A DNA stretch of 64,000 nt from Allobosea sp. 67-29 (GTDB taxonomy: Bacteria; Pseudomonadota; Alphaproteobacteria; Rhizobiales; Beijerinckiaceae): positions 1 through 64,000 of the forward strand of contig NZ_MKSQ01000005.1 of assembly GCF_001898115.1 (NCBI RefSeq), written 5' to 3'. This document shows, piece by piece, positions 56,200-63,626 of the stretch (positions are counted from its first letter, which is position 1; the number at the start of each line of letters is the position of its first letter). The notes below the pieces were generated by a model that made no database searches, was not told the DNA's origin, and saw only the letters and a program-made list of their open reading frames with translations. Position numbers and translations under genes: made by a program.

Positions 56200-57852
56200 T
56201 CAGCCGTGATGCCTGACGCGCCAGCGCCCGAGCCCGCTCCCCTCGGCCTTGCCGGTCTGGACCGCCTCGATCTGCGTCAGCAGCCCGGCGAAGAGACGCG
56301 GCGGCTCCTGATGCGCGATCGGGCGGTCGGCCTCGAGCGCGACTTCGATCGTCGCTTCGTCGAGATCGACGACGGAGAGCGTAATGCGGGCTCCCGGCGT
56401 GCTGCGCAGCACGCGCGAGGCGACGTCCGCGACCAGGAATCCGAGCGGGATGATACGATCGACCGACAGCGTCGCGGCGGTCTCGATCCGGCTCGAGATC
56501 CACTGATCGCGCCGCCGGATCAGGTTCGAGATCATCGACACCACGTCTTCCAGGAACAGGTCGACCCGCACCGGCTGCATTTCGCCGTCGGCGAGGGTGA
56601 AGCGATAGGCGGCGGACAGCACATGCACGCGGCATTCCGCGTCGGCCAGGGCGAGCCTGGCCTCGTCGCGATAGTCGCGCTTGCTCAGCCCGATATAGCT
56701 CTGCACCACCTGGAGGCTGTTCTTGACCCGGTGGTGAAGCTCCCGCACCAGGAATCGATTGTCGTCGAGGGCTGTCTGGAGGCGCCGCTGCCGGACCTCC
56801 TGCTCGTCGACCATCGCGTTGAAGGCCTCGGCGACGCTGCGCATGTCGCTCGGCATGTCGTCGGCGAGCGCGGCCCGTGCACGCTTCGACGAGGCGCGGG
56901 AGCGCGCCGCCGCCTCGATGCTGCGGAGCCAGCGTGCGCAATGCCGGTCGATGGCCCGCAGATAGACGAGGCACAGCAGCGTCAGCGTGGCGAGCGGCGC
57001 GAGCAGCAGCACGGCGAACTGGATCCGCGCCGCCTGTTCGCGCGAATCGTCGAAGGTCGCGATGACGTAGAAGGCAGGCTCCGCGACCTTGCGGGCGGCA
57101 TAGGCGCGGTCCTGCCCGTCCCGGCTCGGCGCACGCCAGCGCTCGAGCCCCTGGGGAAGATGAGCCTCCCGCGGCAGCCATGACTCCGGCGCCTTGCCGC
57201 CGCGGCTTGCGACCACGCCGCTGTCTCGCGAAACGAGAGCCACATCCATGTCGTCGCCGCTCTGCCCCAGGTCGAAGACGCTTTCGAGCACCTCCGGGTC
57301 GATCAGGAGCAGGGCTTCGCGCAAGCCGTTTCCGGTGGCCTCGGGATGGTCGGCATGCACGGTGAGATAGCGGTGGCTGCCGATCTCCACCTGGTCGTAA
57401 TGCGCCTTGCCGAGGTCGATGCCGCCCCAGGGAACGACGGAGGGCAGCTCGCGCAGCCGCCTTGCCGTTCGTTCCAGGGTCTGCTCGCTTACGTCGGGAT
57501 CGAGCGCCGCGGTGCAGAGCCGTCCGTCCGCGCTGCGGATCATCACGGCCGAGAAGCCGCGGACCTGGCGGAGCATCTTCATGCCTGCCGGCCCGCACTG
57601 GGCGGGGGAGAGCCCGGATTCGGCGACGGTCGTGCCGAAGGACAGGAGCGCACGCAGCGCGCCCCGGTACCAGATGCGCGTCCGCAGCGCGAAATCATCG
57701 GCCGCCGCGATCTGCGAACTGGCGATGGCGTTGGTGATGGTGCGATAGGCCGTGGCCGCGGCCAGCGCGGTCACGCAGCCGATCGGAAGCGCGATCGCGA
57801 TCAGGAGCGCCAGGAGGCGCCCCCGCACAGTGCTGAACCGCGCCAGACGCAT
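56200..57852 (-). CDS. HisKA_2-type sensor kinase of the stress locus, with degenerate ATP-binding domain
   Basis: A 550-residue inner-membrane sensor. Helix at about 11-32, periplasmic sensing domain to about 278, second helix at about 279-299, a HAMP-like linker, then the dimerisation region ELHHRVKNSLQVVQSYIGL with the phospho-accepting His374. The C-terminal half should be the ATP-binding domain, but the N-box reads FLVADVASRV instead of the usual NELVTNA and no DxGxG box is present; only GSGLG remains at the end. Position directly after ecfG (stop and start adjacent) suggests it controls PhyR. It may be a phosphatase or partner rather than an active kinase. Confidence 0.85.
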   Translation of the reverse strand: MRLARFSTVRGRLLALLIAIALPIGCVTALAAATAYRTITNAIASSQIAAADDFALRTRIWYRGALRALLSFGTTVAESGLSPAQCGPAGMKMLRQVRGFSAVMIRSADGRLCTAALDPDVSEQTLERTARRLRELPSVVPWGGIDLGKAHYDQVEIGSHRYLTVHADHPEATGNGLREALLLIDPEVLESVFDLGQSGDDMDVALVSRDSGVVASRGGKAPESWLPREAHLPQGLERWRAPSRDGQDRAYAARKVAEPAFYVIATFDDSREQAARIQFAVLLLAPLATLTLLCLVYLRAIDRHCARWLRSIEAAARSRASSKRARAALADDMPSDMRSVAEAFNAMVDEQEVRQRRLQTALDDNRFLVRELHHRVKNSLQVVQSYIGLSKRDYRDEARLALADAECRVHVLSAAYRFTLADGEMQPVRVDLFLEDVVSMISNLIRRRDQWISSRIETAATLSVDRIIPLGFLVADVASRVLRSTPGARITLSVVDLDEATIEVALEADRPIAHQEPPRLFAGLLTQIEAVQTGKAEGSGLGRWRVRHHG

Positions 57853-58416
57853 TCAGAACCCGACGGTTTCGGAACCTGCCCTTTGCATCGCAGCGGAACT
57901 GGTCCGGTCCGGACCGAGATCGTCCGCGCTGCCTATGGAGAGGAGTTCGGCAAGCTTCGTCCGCGCCCGGTTGACGCGGCTCTTGATGGTTCCGATCGCG
58001 ACGCCGCAGATTTCGGCCGCTTCCTCGTAGGAGAGCCCGGTGGCGCCGACCATGATCAGCACCTCGCGCTGCTCTTCCGGCAGCTTTGCCAAGGCTTTGC
58101 GGAAGTCGGCGAGGTCGAGATGGCTTTCCTGGTTCCCTTGCGTGGCCATGCGCTCGGCATAAGTGCCTTCGCTGTCCTGCACCTCGCGCCCGCGCTTGCG
58201 GTAGAGCGAATAATAGGTGTTGCGCAGGATGGTGAAGAGCCAGGCACGCAGGCTCGTACCGGGCTCGAACTTGTCCGAATTGCCCCAGGCCTTCAGCAGT
58301 GTGTCCTGAACAAGATCGTCGGCAAGCTGCATCGAGCCCGACAGCGAGGCGGCGAATGCCCGCAGATTCGGGATCTCCCGGATCAGGCCGTCCTTGAAAT
58401 CGTCATTCGCGCTCAT
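57853..58416 (-). CDS. ecfG: General stress response sigma factor EcfG
   Basis: ECF15-type sigma factor that directs RNA polymerase to stress genes when NepR is removed by phosphorylated PhyR. The 187-residue protein has region 2 (LADDLVQDTLLKAWGNSDKF, SLRAWLFTILRNTYYSLYR) and region 4 (LPEEQREVLIMVGATGLSYE, IKSRVNRARTKLAELL). The ATG at 58414-58416 overlaps the nepR end by 14 bp. A kinase gene starts immediately after its stop, giving the operon nepR-ecfG-kinase. Confidence 0.95.
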   Translation of the reverse strand: MSANDDFKDGLIREIPNLRAFAASLSGSMQLADDLVQDTLLKAWGNSDKFEPGTSLRAWLFTILRNTYYSLYRKRGREVQDSEGTYAERMATQGNQESHLDLADFRKALAKLPEEQREVLIMVGATGLSYEEAAEICGVAIGTIKSRVNRARTKLAELLSIGSADDLGPDRTSSAAMQRAGSETVGF

Positions 58417-58624
58417 CGGACGACGCTCCGGCTGCGCGCTGTTCCGTCGCTTCCAGCTGCGCCAGCAGCACAAGAAACTTGTCGGGCACGGGGGCATTCA
58501 CGATGTCGTCGTAATGCGCCTTCAGCGAGCGGCCGATCGATTCCTGCACCTTTGGGTCGAGCACCATGTCGAAGTCGTCATTGTCGCCTCCGGGATCAGG
58601 CATCATCGCGTCCAGATTTGTCAT
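58403..58624 (-). CDS. nepR: NepR anti-sigma factor
   Basis: A 73-residue protein that holds EcfG inactive and is captured by phosphorylated PhyR. The family core is IGRSLKAHYDDIVNAPVPDKFLVLL, with the two helices that bind sigma and PhyR; the acidic N-terminus is typical. The gene is too short for most annotation by length alone, but position and core motif are decisive. Its coding end overlaps ecfG. Confidence 0.94.
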   Translation of the reverse strand: MTNLDAMMPDPGGDNDDFDMVLDPKVQESIGRSLKAHYDDIVNAPVPDKFLVLLAQLEATEQRAAGASSDERE

Positions 58625-58735
58625 TTCAGCCCTCGCGCCAAAACCAGGCCTGTTTTTGCAGCAGGTCCCGGATCCAGAAGTCCGTCTTGGCGGAGCCTAT
58701 CCCGGATGGCAATGGCGACACCAATACGCCTTAAG

Positions 58736-58760
58736 AACCGGGACCCTGCGGAAAGGTTCC
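58736..58760 (-). promoter_or_regulatory. EcfG-type promoter of nepR-ecfG (near-match)
   Basis: On the minus strand GGAAC (58760-58756), a 17-bp spacer and GTT (58738-58736), preceded by CG. The expected C directly before GTT is replaced by G. This would make the operon autoregulated, as in other Rhizobiales. The leader to the nepR ATG is about 100 nt. Confidence 0.6.
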
Positions 58761-58783
58761 CGCCTCCGGCAAAAATAAATCGC

Positions 58784-58811
58784 TTGTCTCTTGCAGCGCC
58801 TAAGCCATTAT
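58784..58811 (+). promoter_or_regulatory. Possible housekeeping promoter of phyR
   Basis: TTGTCT at 58784-58789 and CATTAT at 58806-58811 with a 16-bp spacer, 26 bp before the phyR ATG. No EcfG-type site was seen on the plus strand here. Confidence 0.35.
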
Positions 58812-58837
58812 CCGCACACGATAAAAAGGACACATTG

Positions 58838-59632
58838 ATGTCGATTGCCAAGGAAATTGCACCTTACCTTCCGTATCTGCGCCGCTTCGCCCGCGCGCTC
58901 AGCGGCACGCAGGCGAGCGGCGACGCCCATGTCGTCGCGATGCTGGAAGCGCTCGTCGCGGATCCCTCCGGATTCCCGCGCGACGTCGATCCGCGCATCG
59001 GGCTCTATCGCGTCTTCCTGAAGCTGTGGTCCTCGACCGGGCTGGACACGAGCGAGCCGGTGGTCGAACTGGGCCGCTCGCCCGCCGAGCGCAATCTCGA
59101 GGCGCTGACCCCGCGGCCGCGCCAGGCGTTCCTTCTGCGCACCGTCGAGGGCTTCTCGATCGACGAGGTCGCCGCGATCATGCAGGCTTCTCCCGCCGAC
59201 GCCGCCGCTCTCGTGCAGACGGCCGGTCAGGAGATTGCCGAGCAGGTCGCGACCGACGTCCTGATCATCGAGGACGAGCCGATCATCGCGCTCGACATCG
59301 AAACCATGGTCGAGGAGCTCGGTCACAGCGTCACGGGCGTCGCCCGCACCCAGCGCGAGGCGATCGCCCTTGTCGGCAAGAAGCGGCCCGGCCTCGTCCT
59401 TGCCGACATCCAGCTCGCCGATGGCAGCTCGGGTCTCGATGCCGTCAACGAGATCCTGACCTCGATCGACGTGCCGGTGATCTTCATCACCGCCTATCCC
59501 GAGCGGCTGCTCACGGGGGACAGGCCAGAGCCGGCCTTCCTCATCACCAAGCCGTTCCAGCCCGAGGCGGTCAAGGCCGCGATCAGCCAGGCGTTGTTCT
59601 TCGACCGCCGGGCCGGGCGGAAGGCCGCATAG
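58838..59632 (+). CDS. phyR: PhyR anti-anti-sigma response regulator
   Basis: Central switch of the alphaproteobacterial general stress response. The 264-residue protein has an N-terminal sigma-like domain (about residues 5-135, PYLPYLRRFARALSG, TPRPRQAFLLRTVEGFSIDE) that mimics EcfG and binds NepR, and a C-terminal receiver with acidic residues in VLIIEDEPIIALD, phospho-acceptor Asp190 in LADIQLADG and Lys238 in ITKPF. It is divergent from nepR-ecfG. AAAAGGA lies upstream of the ATG. A terminator follows the stop. Confidence 0.97.
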   Translation: MSIAKEIAPYLPYLRRFARALSGTQASGDAHVVAMLEALVADPSGFPRDVDPRIGLYRVFLKLWSSTGLDTSEPVVELGRSPAERNLEALTPRPRQAFLLRTVEGFSIDEVAAIMQASPADAAALVQTAGQEIAEQVATDVLIIEDEPIIALDIETMVEELGHSVTGVARTQREAIALVGKKRPGLVLADIQLADGSSGLDAVNEILTSIDVPVIFITAYPERLLTGDRPEPAFLITKPFQPEAVKAAISQALFFDRRAGRKAA

Positions 59633-59649
59633 GCGCCGTCCGCGACACG

Positions 59650-59678
59650 GCCCGACCCGATGCGGGACGGGCTTCTTT
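59650..59678 (+). terminator. Terminator after phyR
   Basis: Stem GCCCGACCCG / CGGGACGGGC with one A-A mismatch and loop ATG, followed by TTCTTT. It lies 18 bp after the phyR stop and 15 bp before the next EcfG-type promoter. Confidence 0.7.
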
Positions 59679-59692
59679 CCGCCGACCGCCGC

Positions 59693-59718
59693 GGAACAAG
59701 AAATCGCGATGCGGCGTT
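59693..59718 (+). promoter_or_regulatory. Sigma-EcfG-type promoter of the 54-residue peptide gene
   Basis: GGAAC at 59693-59697, a 17-bp spacer and CGTT at 59715-59718. Transcription would start near 59727, about 38 nt before the ATG at 59765, immediately after the phyR terminator. Confidence 0.75.
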
Positions 59719-59764
59719 CGCCGTCTGATGTCTGGTTTGCGTTCAGTTGGGGAGGGTGTGGAGC

Positions 59765-59929
59765 ATGGCGACGATGTTCTTGACGGCGACCGCCGGCGCC
59801 GTCTCGGCCGGAGCGGCGCTGTATTCGGGAGTGGTTCAGCCGGGGGCCTTCACGGGCGAGGTTGTCTCGCTGCTGCTGGCGGCGCTGACGAGCATCGCGG
59901 TGGCCGGCGCTTCGGCCTTGGATGGCTGA
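59765..59929 (+). CDS. Small hydrophobic peptide, unknown function
   Basis: A 54-residue peptide beginning MATMFLTATAGAVSAGAALYSG, almost free of charge, with two possible membrane stretches (about 3-22 and 30-50). A strong GGGGAGGG site lies eight bases before the ATG, and an exact EcfG-type promoter stands upstream. I do not recognise a family. It is followed after 14 bp by the extensin-like gene, so both may be on one stress transcript. Confidence 0.6.
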   Translation: MATMFLTATAGAVSAGAALYSGVVQPGAFTGEVVSLLLAALTSIAVAGASALDG

Positions 59930-59943
59930 GCCGGCAGGGCCGG

Positions 59944-60750
59944 TTGCCTGCACACGCCTTGCTGGCGGCCTGCGCGGCGCTGCCGTTTTTGGCGGCTTCG
60001 GTCGCGGCCCAACCGGAAAGGCGGGAGAACACCACGCTTCGGCAGCTTCCGCCGCCGCGGCCTGACGCCTTGGCTCCGCGAGGAACCGCCGAGCAGGCCC
60101 TTCCGAAACCCACGTCGCCGCCCGCTGGCGACGCGGCAGCGCCCGATCTGCGCGCCGTAACCGAACCTGACGGGCGATCATGTCTCGCCTTGCTGCAGGC
60201 CATACCGGGCAATGATGTCGCGCCGGGCGATGAGCGGCTCACGCAAGGTGACCCGACGTGCCGGGTGAGCGAGCCCGTCGTCCTGAAGGCGCTGAGCTTC
60301 CCGGCCTCCGGGGGCGCGCGCATTGTTGCCTTCGAACCTCCGGTGACGCTCGCCTGCGCGATGGCCCAGGCGGTCGCTGCATGGTTGGCCGGCAGTGTCC
60401 AGCCGCTGGCCCAGGGATATTTTCGAAAGGATCTCACGGCCCTGCGCGTCGGCGGCGGCCATGAATGCCGGCGGCGCAATCGCGCCTCCACCGGGCCGGT
60501 CAGCGAGCACGCCACCGGAAAGGCGCTGGACATCTTTGCCTTTGCAGCGGGCGCAGGCGGAGACGCGATGCAGGTTTCGGTGGAGAAGCCGGCGGGGCTG
60601 ACCGAAAGCAGATTCCTGACGGCGATTCGGCAATCGGCCTGCGGCGCCTTCAGGACCGCTTTGGGTCCGGGCGCAGACGCGGCCCATGCCAATCATCTGC
60701 ATGTCGATATCGAGGAGCGCCGCTCGCCTGCCTCGCGGTTTTGTCAGTAG
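59944..60750 (+). CDS. Extensin-like C-terminal domain protein, exported
   Basis: A 268-residue protein with an N-terminal hydrophobic signal (LLAACAALPFLAASVAAQ), a Pro-rich linker to about residue 65, and the extensin-like C-terminal domain found in bacteria. That domain keeps RNRASTGPVSEHATGKALDI and AHANHLHVDI, an HxxxGxAxD plus HxH layout like M15 zinc peptidases, so a peptidoglycan-related peptidase role is possible. The start is a choice: TTG 59944 has AGGG five bases upstream; no ATG is available near the signal peptide. Probably under the EcfG-type promoter at 59693. Confidence 0.78.
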   Translation: MPAHALLAACAALPFLAASVAAQPERRENTTLRQLPPPRPDALAPRGTAEQALPKPTSPPAGDAAAPDLRAVTEPDGRSCLALLQAIPGNDVAPGDERLTQGDPTCRVSEPVVLKALSFPASGGARIVAFEPPVTLACAMAQAVAAWLAGSVQPLAQGYFRKDLTALRVGGGHECRRRNRASTGPVSEHATGKALDIFAFAAGAGGDAMQVSVEKPAGLTESRFLTAIRQSACGAFRTALGPGADAAHANHLHVDIEERRSPASRFCQ

Positions 60751-60765
60751 CCGGGCGATGTCGTC

Positions 60766-60984
60766 TCACGACGCGCGCTGAAAGGCGTGCTCTCGCCTCT
60801 GCGCAGCCGGACCGACCAGCGTCGGGCCGGTGCGTCGCGCGGCCATGATCTGCAGGGCCAGGCACGATTCGACTCCGGCCGCGATCAGGTCTTCGAGTTC
60901 CCAGAATGGCGGCACGGGCCGGCACAGCCCGTCGTCGGGAGTGGCGATTGCTGGGGTTTTTCCCCGCAGGCGACTAACGGACAT
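60766..60984 (-). CDS. Predicted small protein under an EcfG-type promoter
   Basis: A 72-codon frame beginning MSVSRLRGKTPAIATPDDGL and ending REHAFQRAS. It has no recognised family and no membrane segment; the middle part VPPFWELEDLIAAGVESCLA is likely helical. The case for a gene is an exact EcfG-type promoter on the minus strand at 61013-61037 with its start about 20 nt before the ATG, and GGGAA in front of the ATG. Other ATGs at 60990 and 60996 are possible. Codon use looks normal for the region. It could still be noise. Confidence 0.45.
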   Translation of the reverse strand: MSVSRLRGKTPAIATPDDGLCRPVPPFWELEDLIAAGVESCLALQIMAARRTGPTLVGPAAQRREHAFQRAS

Positions 60985-61012
60985 CGACATTCCCATGCCA
61001 AGATGAAGCTGC

Positions 61013-61037
61013 AACGCAACATCATGCTGGTGGTTCC
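61013..61037 (-). promoter_or_regulatory. Sigma-EcfG-type promoter, minus strand
   Basis: On the minus strand GGAAC (61037-61033), a 16-bp spacer and CGTT (61016-61013). It is back to back with the plus-strand copy at 61046, with only 8 bp between them. Confidence 0.7.
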
Positions 61038-61045
61038 ATTATGCC

Positions 61046-61070
61046 GGAACTGTGGGCATCCTGAGGCGTT
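61046..61070 (+). promoter_or_regulatory. Sigma-EcfG-type promoter of the DUF992 gene
   Basis: GGAAC at 61046-61050, a 16-bp spacer and CGTT at 61067-61070, ending 31 bp before the DUF992 ATG. The predicted start is near 61078. Confidence 0.75.
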
Positions 61071-61101
61071 TCGTCCGGCCAGCTTCTGGGAGCGATCCAA
61101 G

Positions 61102-61593
61102 ATGAGCATTCGACAGTCCCGGTTGTGCCTGGGCGCAGTGGCCATGCTGGCCAGCCTTTTCGCGGCTTCGGCGCAGGCGCAGGCGCAGTCCGGCCCGCCG
61201 ACGGGCCGGCTGTCCTGCTCGATCGGCTCAGGCCTGGGCCCCGCGATCAAGTCCCAGCGGCCGCTGGACTGTCGCTTCAGGCCCAGGCGAGGTCCGACAC
61301 AGCATTATACAGGCGTCATCCGGCAATACGGGCTTGATCTCGGCTCGATCCGCGGAACGATGATGGCCTGGCATGTCTACGGGCCCTACGCGCGCGCGCC
61401 GCTTGGTGTGCTCAGCGGCCGCTATGCGACATCCCCGGCGGGAGGCGCGGCGGCAGGGGCGGCGCTCGTCGGCGGCGATGACGGCAAGGTCACGCTGCGG
61501 CCAAGGCTGACGCAGACCCCCCGAGGCTTCAACGTCGCGGTCGGCGTCACTCAGTTCGAGCTCACGCTGAAGGCCCCCGGACGTCGTCGCTGA
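61102..61593 (+). CDS. DUF992 family secreted protein
   Basis: A 163-residue exported protein with a signal peptide (about residues 1-28, LGAVAMLASLFAASAQAQA). The mature part fits DUF992: TGRLSCSIGSGLGPAIKSQR, CRFRPRRGPTQHYTGVIRQY and the C-terminal strand FNVAVGVTQFELTLK. Two Cys residues may form a disulfide. Function of the family is unknown. GGAG precedes the ATG, and an exact EcfG-type promoter lies upstream, so stress induction is likely. Confidence 0.85.
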   Translation: MSIRQSRLCLGAVAMLASLFAASAQAQAQSGPPTGRLSCSIGSGLGPAIKSQRPLDCRFRPRRGPTQHYTGVIRQYGLDLGSIRGTMMAWHVYGPYARAPLGVLSGRYATSPAGGAAAGAALVGGDDGKVTLRPRLTQTPRGFNVAVGVTQFELTLKAPGRRR

Positions 61594-61682
61594 ACCACGG
61601 CAGACGATTACGGTTTGCTAACCTCGTTCCGGCAAAATTGAATCAAACGGGATGTAACTTGCCGCCGTCGTGGCGGAGAGCA

Positions 61683-61707
61683 GGAACATCGGCAGGCCTG
61701 TTACGTT
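61683..61707 (+). promoter_or_regulatory. Sigma-EcfG-type promoter of the response regulator gene
   Basis: GGAAC at 61683-61687, a 16-bp spacer and CGTT at 61704-61707, 37 bp before the ATG at 61745. Confidence 0.75.
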
Positions 61708-61744
61708 GGGGATGACAGGTTGAAGTGAGTGAGAAAGCCGTTCG

Positions 61745-62122
61745 ATGGCTGATATCCGCGTACTGATCGTCGAAGATGACCCGTTCATCGCCATGGACAT
61801 CGAATCCGCCGTCGCCGAGCAGCTTGGTGAAGGCGTCGAGCTGATCGTCGTGGAGTCGGTGGCCCAGGCGCGCCGCGCCGCCGCCGGCCAGCTTTCCTGC
61901 GCGCTGCTCGACATCGATGTGATCGACGGCAAGACCTTCGAGGTGGCGGATACGCTGCTGAAGACCGGCATCCCCTTTGCCTTCGTTTCCGGTTCCGCGC
62001 CGCATGAGGTGCCCAAGCCGCTGCGTCAGGCCCGTTTCCTGCGCAAACCGTTCTCCACGCGCGAGGTCGCCGCTTTCGTCACCAGCGCGATCGGGGGCCC
62101 GGTCGACGAATCCGTCGCCTGA
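61745..62122 (+). CDS. Single-domain response regulator, FAT GUY-like
   Basis: A 125-residue receiver domain with no output domain. Acidic pocket in VLIVEDDPF, phospho-acceptor Asp56 in LLDIDVIDG and Lys101 in LRKPF. The segment IPFAFVSGS at 76-84 resembles the PFxFATGY motif of the FAT GUY receivers, which feed into the PhyR pathway in Sphingomonas and Caulobacter. An exact EcfG-type promoter upstream, and a convergent HWE-type kinase next door, support a feedback role in the stress response. Confidence 0.87.
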   Translation: MADIRVLIVEDDPFIAMDIESAVAEQLGEGVELIVVESVAQARRAAAGQLSCALLDIDVIDGKTFEVADTLLKTGIPFAFVSGSAPHEVPKPLRQARFLRKPFSTREVAAFVTSAIGGPVDESVA

Positions 62123-62173
62123 AGCATCGCGACGCCGCGGATCGTCGATCGGTGAGGCGGCCCCGCCGAACGC

Positions 62174-63550
62174 TCAGGCGCTTTCTCTTTTCGGGAAGAT
62201 GATGGTGATGCAGGTGCCCGGGCGGTCGTCGCCGGGGTGCAGCGCGCGCACCGTCATCGTCGCCCGCATGCTGCGCAGCAGGCTGGCGATCACGGTCTGG
62301 CCGAGGCCCTTGTTCTGCGCCTCTTCCGGCATGCCGACGCCGTCATCCTCGACCGACAGAGACAGCGCCTGTTCGCCATCCTGGTCCGCGCGCGCGAGGC
62401 GGATCGTGATCCTTCCCGCCATGCCGTCGGGGAAGGCATGCTTGATCGCATTGGTGACGAGCTCGTTGATGATGACGACGTAGGAGACCGCGTCGCGGCC
62501 GGGCAGCCGGATCGAGTCCGTGTCGAGATCGATCGAGATCGGCCGGCCTTCGGCGGATTTGCCGATCTCGGCCAGAAGATCCTCCATATAGGGCCGCGCA
62601 TCGATCGCGTCCGTCTCGATGTCGAGCCGCAGCCGGCGCTGCCCGGCGGCAATGGCCTGGATGCGGGACTGGGCCTGGGCCAGCGCCGCCTTCACCGCGG
62701 GTTCGCGCGTCTGCCGCGCCTGGACGTTCAGCAGGGCGGAGACCATGGCGAGGTTGTTGCCGACGCGATGGTTGACGTCGCGCAGCAGGGCTTCGATGCG
62801 CAGCCGCTCGCCCTCCAGCTCGCGGGTGCGCTCGCCGACGATCTGTTCCAGCTCGGCATTGCTGAGCGCGAGTTCTGCGCTGCGGCGTTGGCGCCGGCGC
62901 AGCACGTGCCAGGCTGCGAAGGCGAGACCGGCCAGAGCGACGACGATTCCCGTGCTCGCCAAGAGGCGCCGCCGCTCCTCGCTGCGGTAGAGCGAGCGCA
63001 GATGGATGTTCTCCGTCTGCTGGATCTCTGCGACGAGCTCGCGGAGCCTGTCCATCGTCGCGATGCCCGGGCCGTCCCGGACGATGGCGATGGCTTCGTC
63101 CCGGCGGCCGTTGCGGGCGAGTTCGATCGTGCCGTTCAGCTCCGCGAGCTTCAGGCGCATCGTTTCGCGCAACGCCGTGGCGCGTTGCTTCTGGGCCGGA
63201 TCGGCATCGACGAGGGCCGCCAGGATGTCGAGTTCCGGCCCCGCCGCTGCGCTGCCCTCGGTAAAGGGCTCGAGATAGGCGGCCTGGCCGGTCAGCAGAA
63301 AGCCGCGCTGCCCGGTCTCGGCATCGCGGATCTGCCCGAGGAAGCGCTCCGACCGCTCCCGGATCTCGATCGCATGCGAGACGCGGTCCGCCGCGCGGCG
63401 CGCCTGCAGATTGATCCAGGCGGCCAGAACGACGGCGACGGCGACGACACCGATGGCGATGATCGTGATCGTAGCCGAGCGCAGCCGCGCGCGCAGCCGG
63501 GGAAGCGCAGGAAGGAGAGCGCGGTTGCGGGGCCTCGCCAGTGCTAGCAT
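62174..63550 (-). CDS. CHASE3-containing HWE/HisKA_2 sensor kinase
   Basis: A 458-residue inner-membrane kinase: helix at about 26-45, CHASE3-like extracytoplasmic domain (about 46-195, with AETGQRGFLLTGQAAYLEPF), helix at about 200-217, coiled linker, dimerisation motif DVNHRVGNNLAMVSALLNVQ with His261, and an ATP-binding domain with N-box INELVTNAIKHAFP (Asn362) and G1 box DDGVGMP. Unlike the kinase after ecfG, it has all catalytic boxes. It converges on the FAT GUY-like regulator and could supply phosphate to it or to PhyR. No EcfG-type promoter was seen in front of it. Confidence 0.9.
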   Translation of the reverse strand: MLALARPRNRALLPALPRLRARLRSATITIIAIGVVAVAVVLAAWINLQARRAADRVSHAIEIRERSERFLGQIRDAETGQRGFLLTGQAAYLEPFTEGSAAAGPELDILAALVDADPAQKQRATALRETMRLKLAELNGTIELARNGRRDEAIAIVRDGPGIATMDRLRELVAEIQQTENIHLRSLYRSEERRRLLASTGIVVALAGLAFAAWHVLRRRQRRSAELALSNAELEQIVGERTRELEGERLRIEALLRDVNHRVGNNLAMVSALLNVQARQTREPAVKAALAQAQSRIQAIAAGQRRLRLDIETDAIDARPYMEDLLAEIGKSAEGRPISIDLDTDSIRLPGRDAVSYVVIINELVTNAIKHAFPDGMAGRITIRLARADQDGEQALSLSVEDDGVGMPEEAQNKGLGQTVIASLLRSMRATMTVRALHPGDDRPGTCITIIFPKRESA

Positions 63551-63626
63551 GCCTACCTGTTACAGGACGCGGGGCCGCATCCCTATGTAAAAAGACGGTC
63601 TGCGTCCACTCCGGCCGGCAAGCAAG

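Noticed and set aside
61601..61630. GTTCC at 61626 as a minus-strand EcfG promoter
   Set aside because: No AACG lies 16-17 bp before it on the plus strand.
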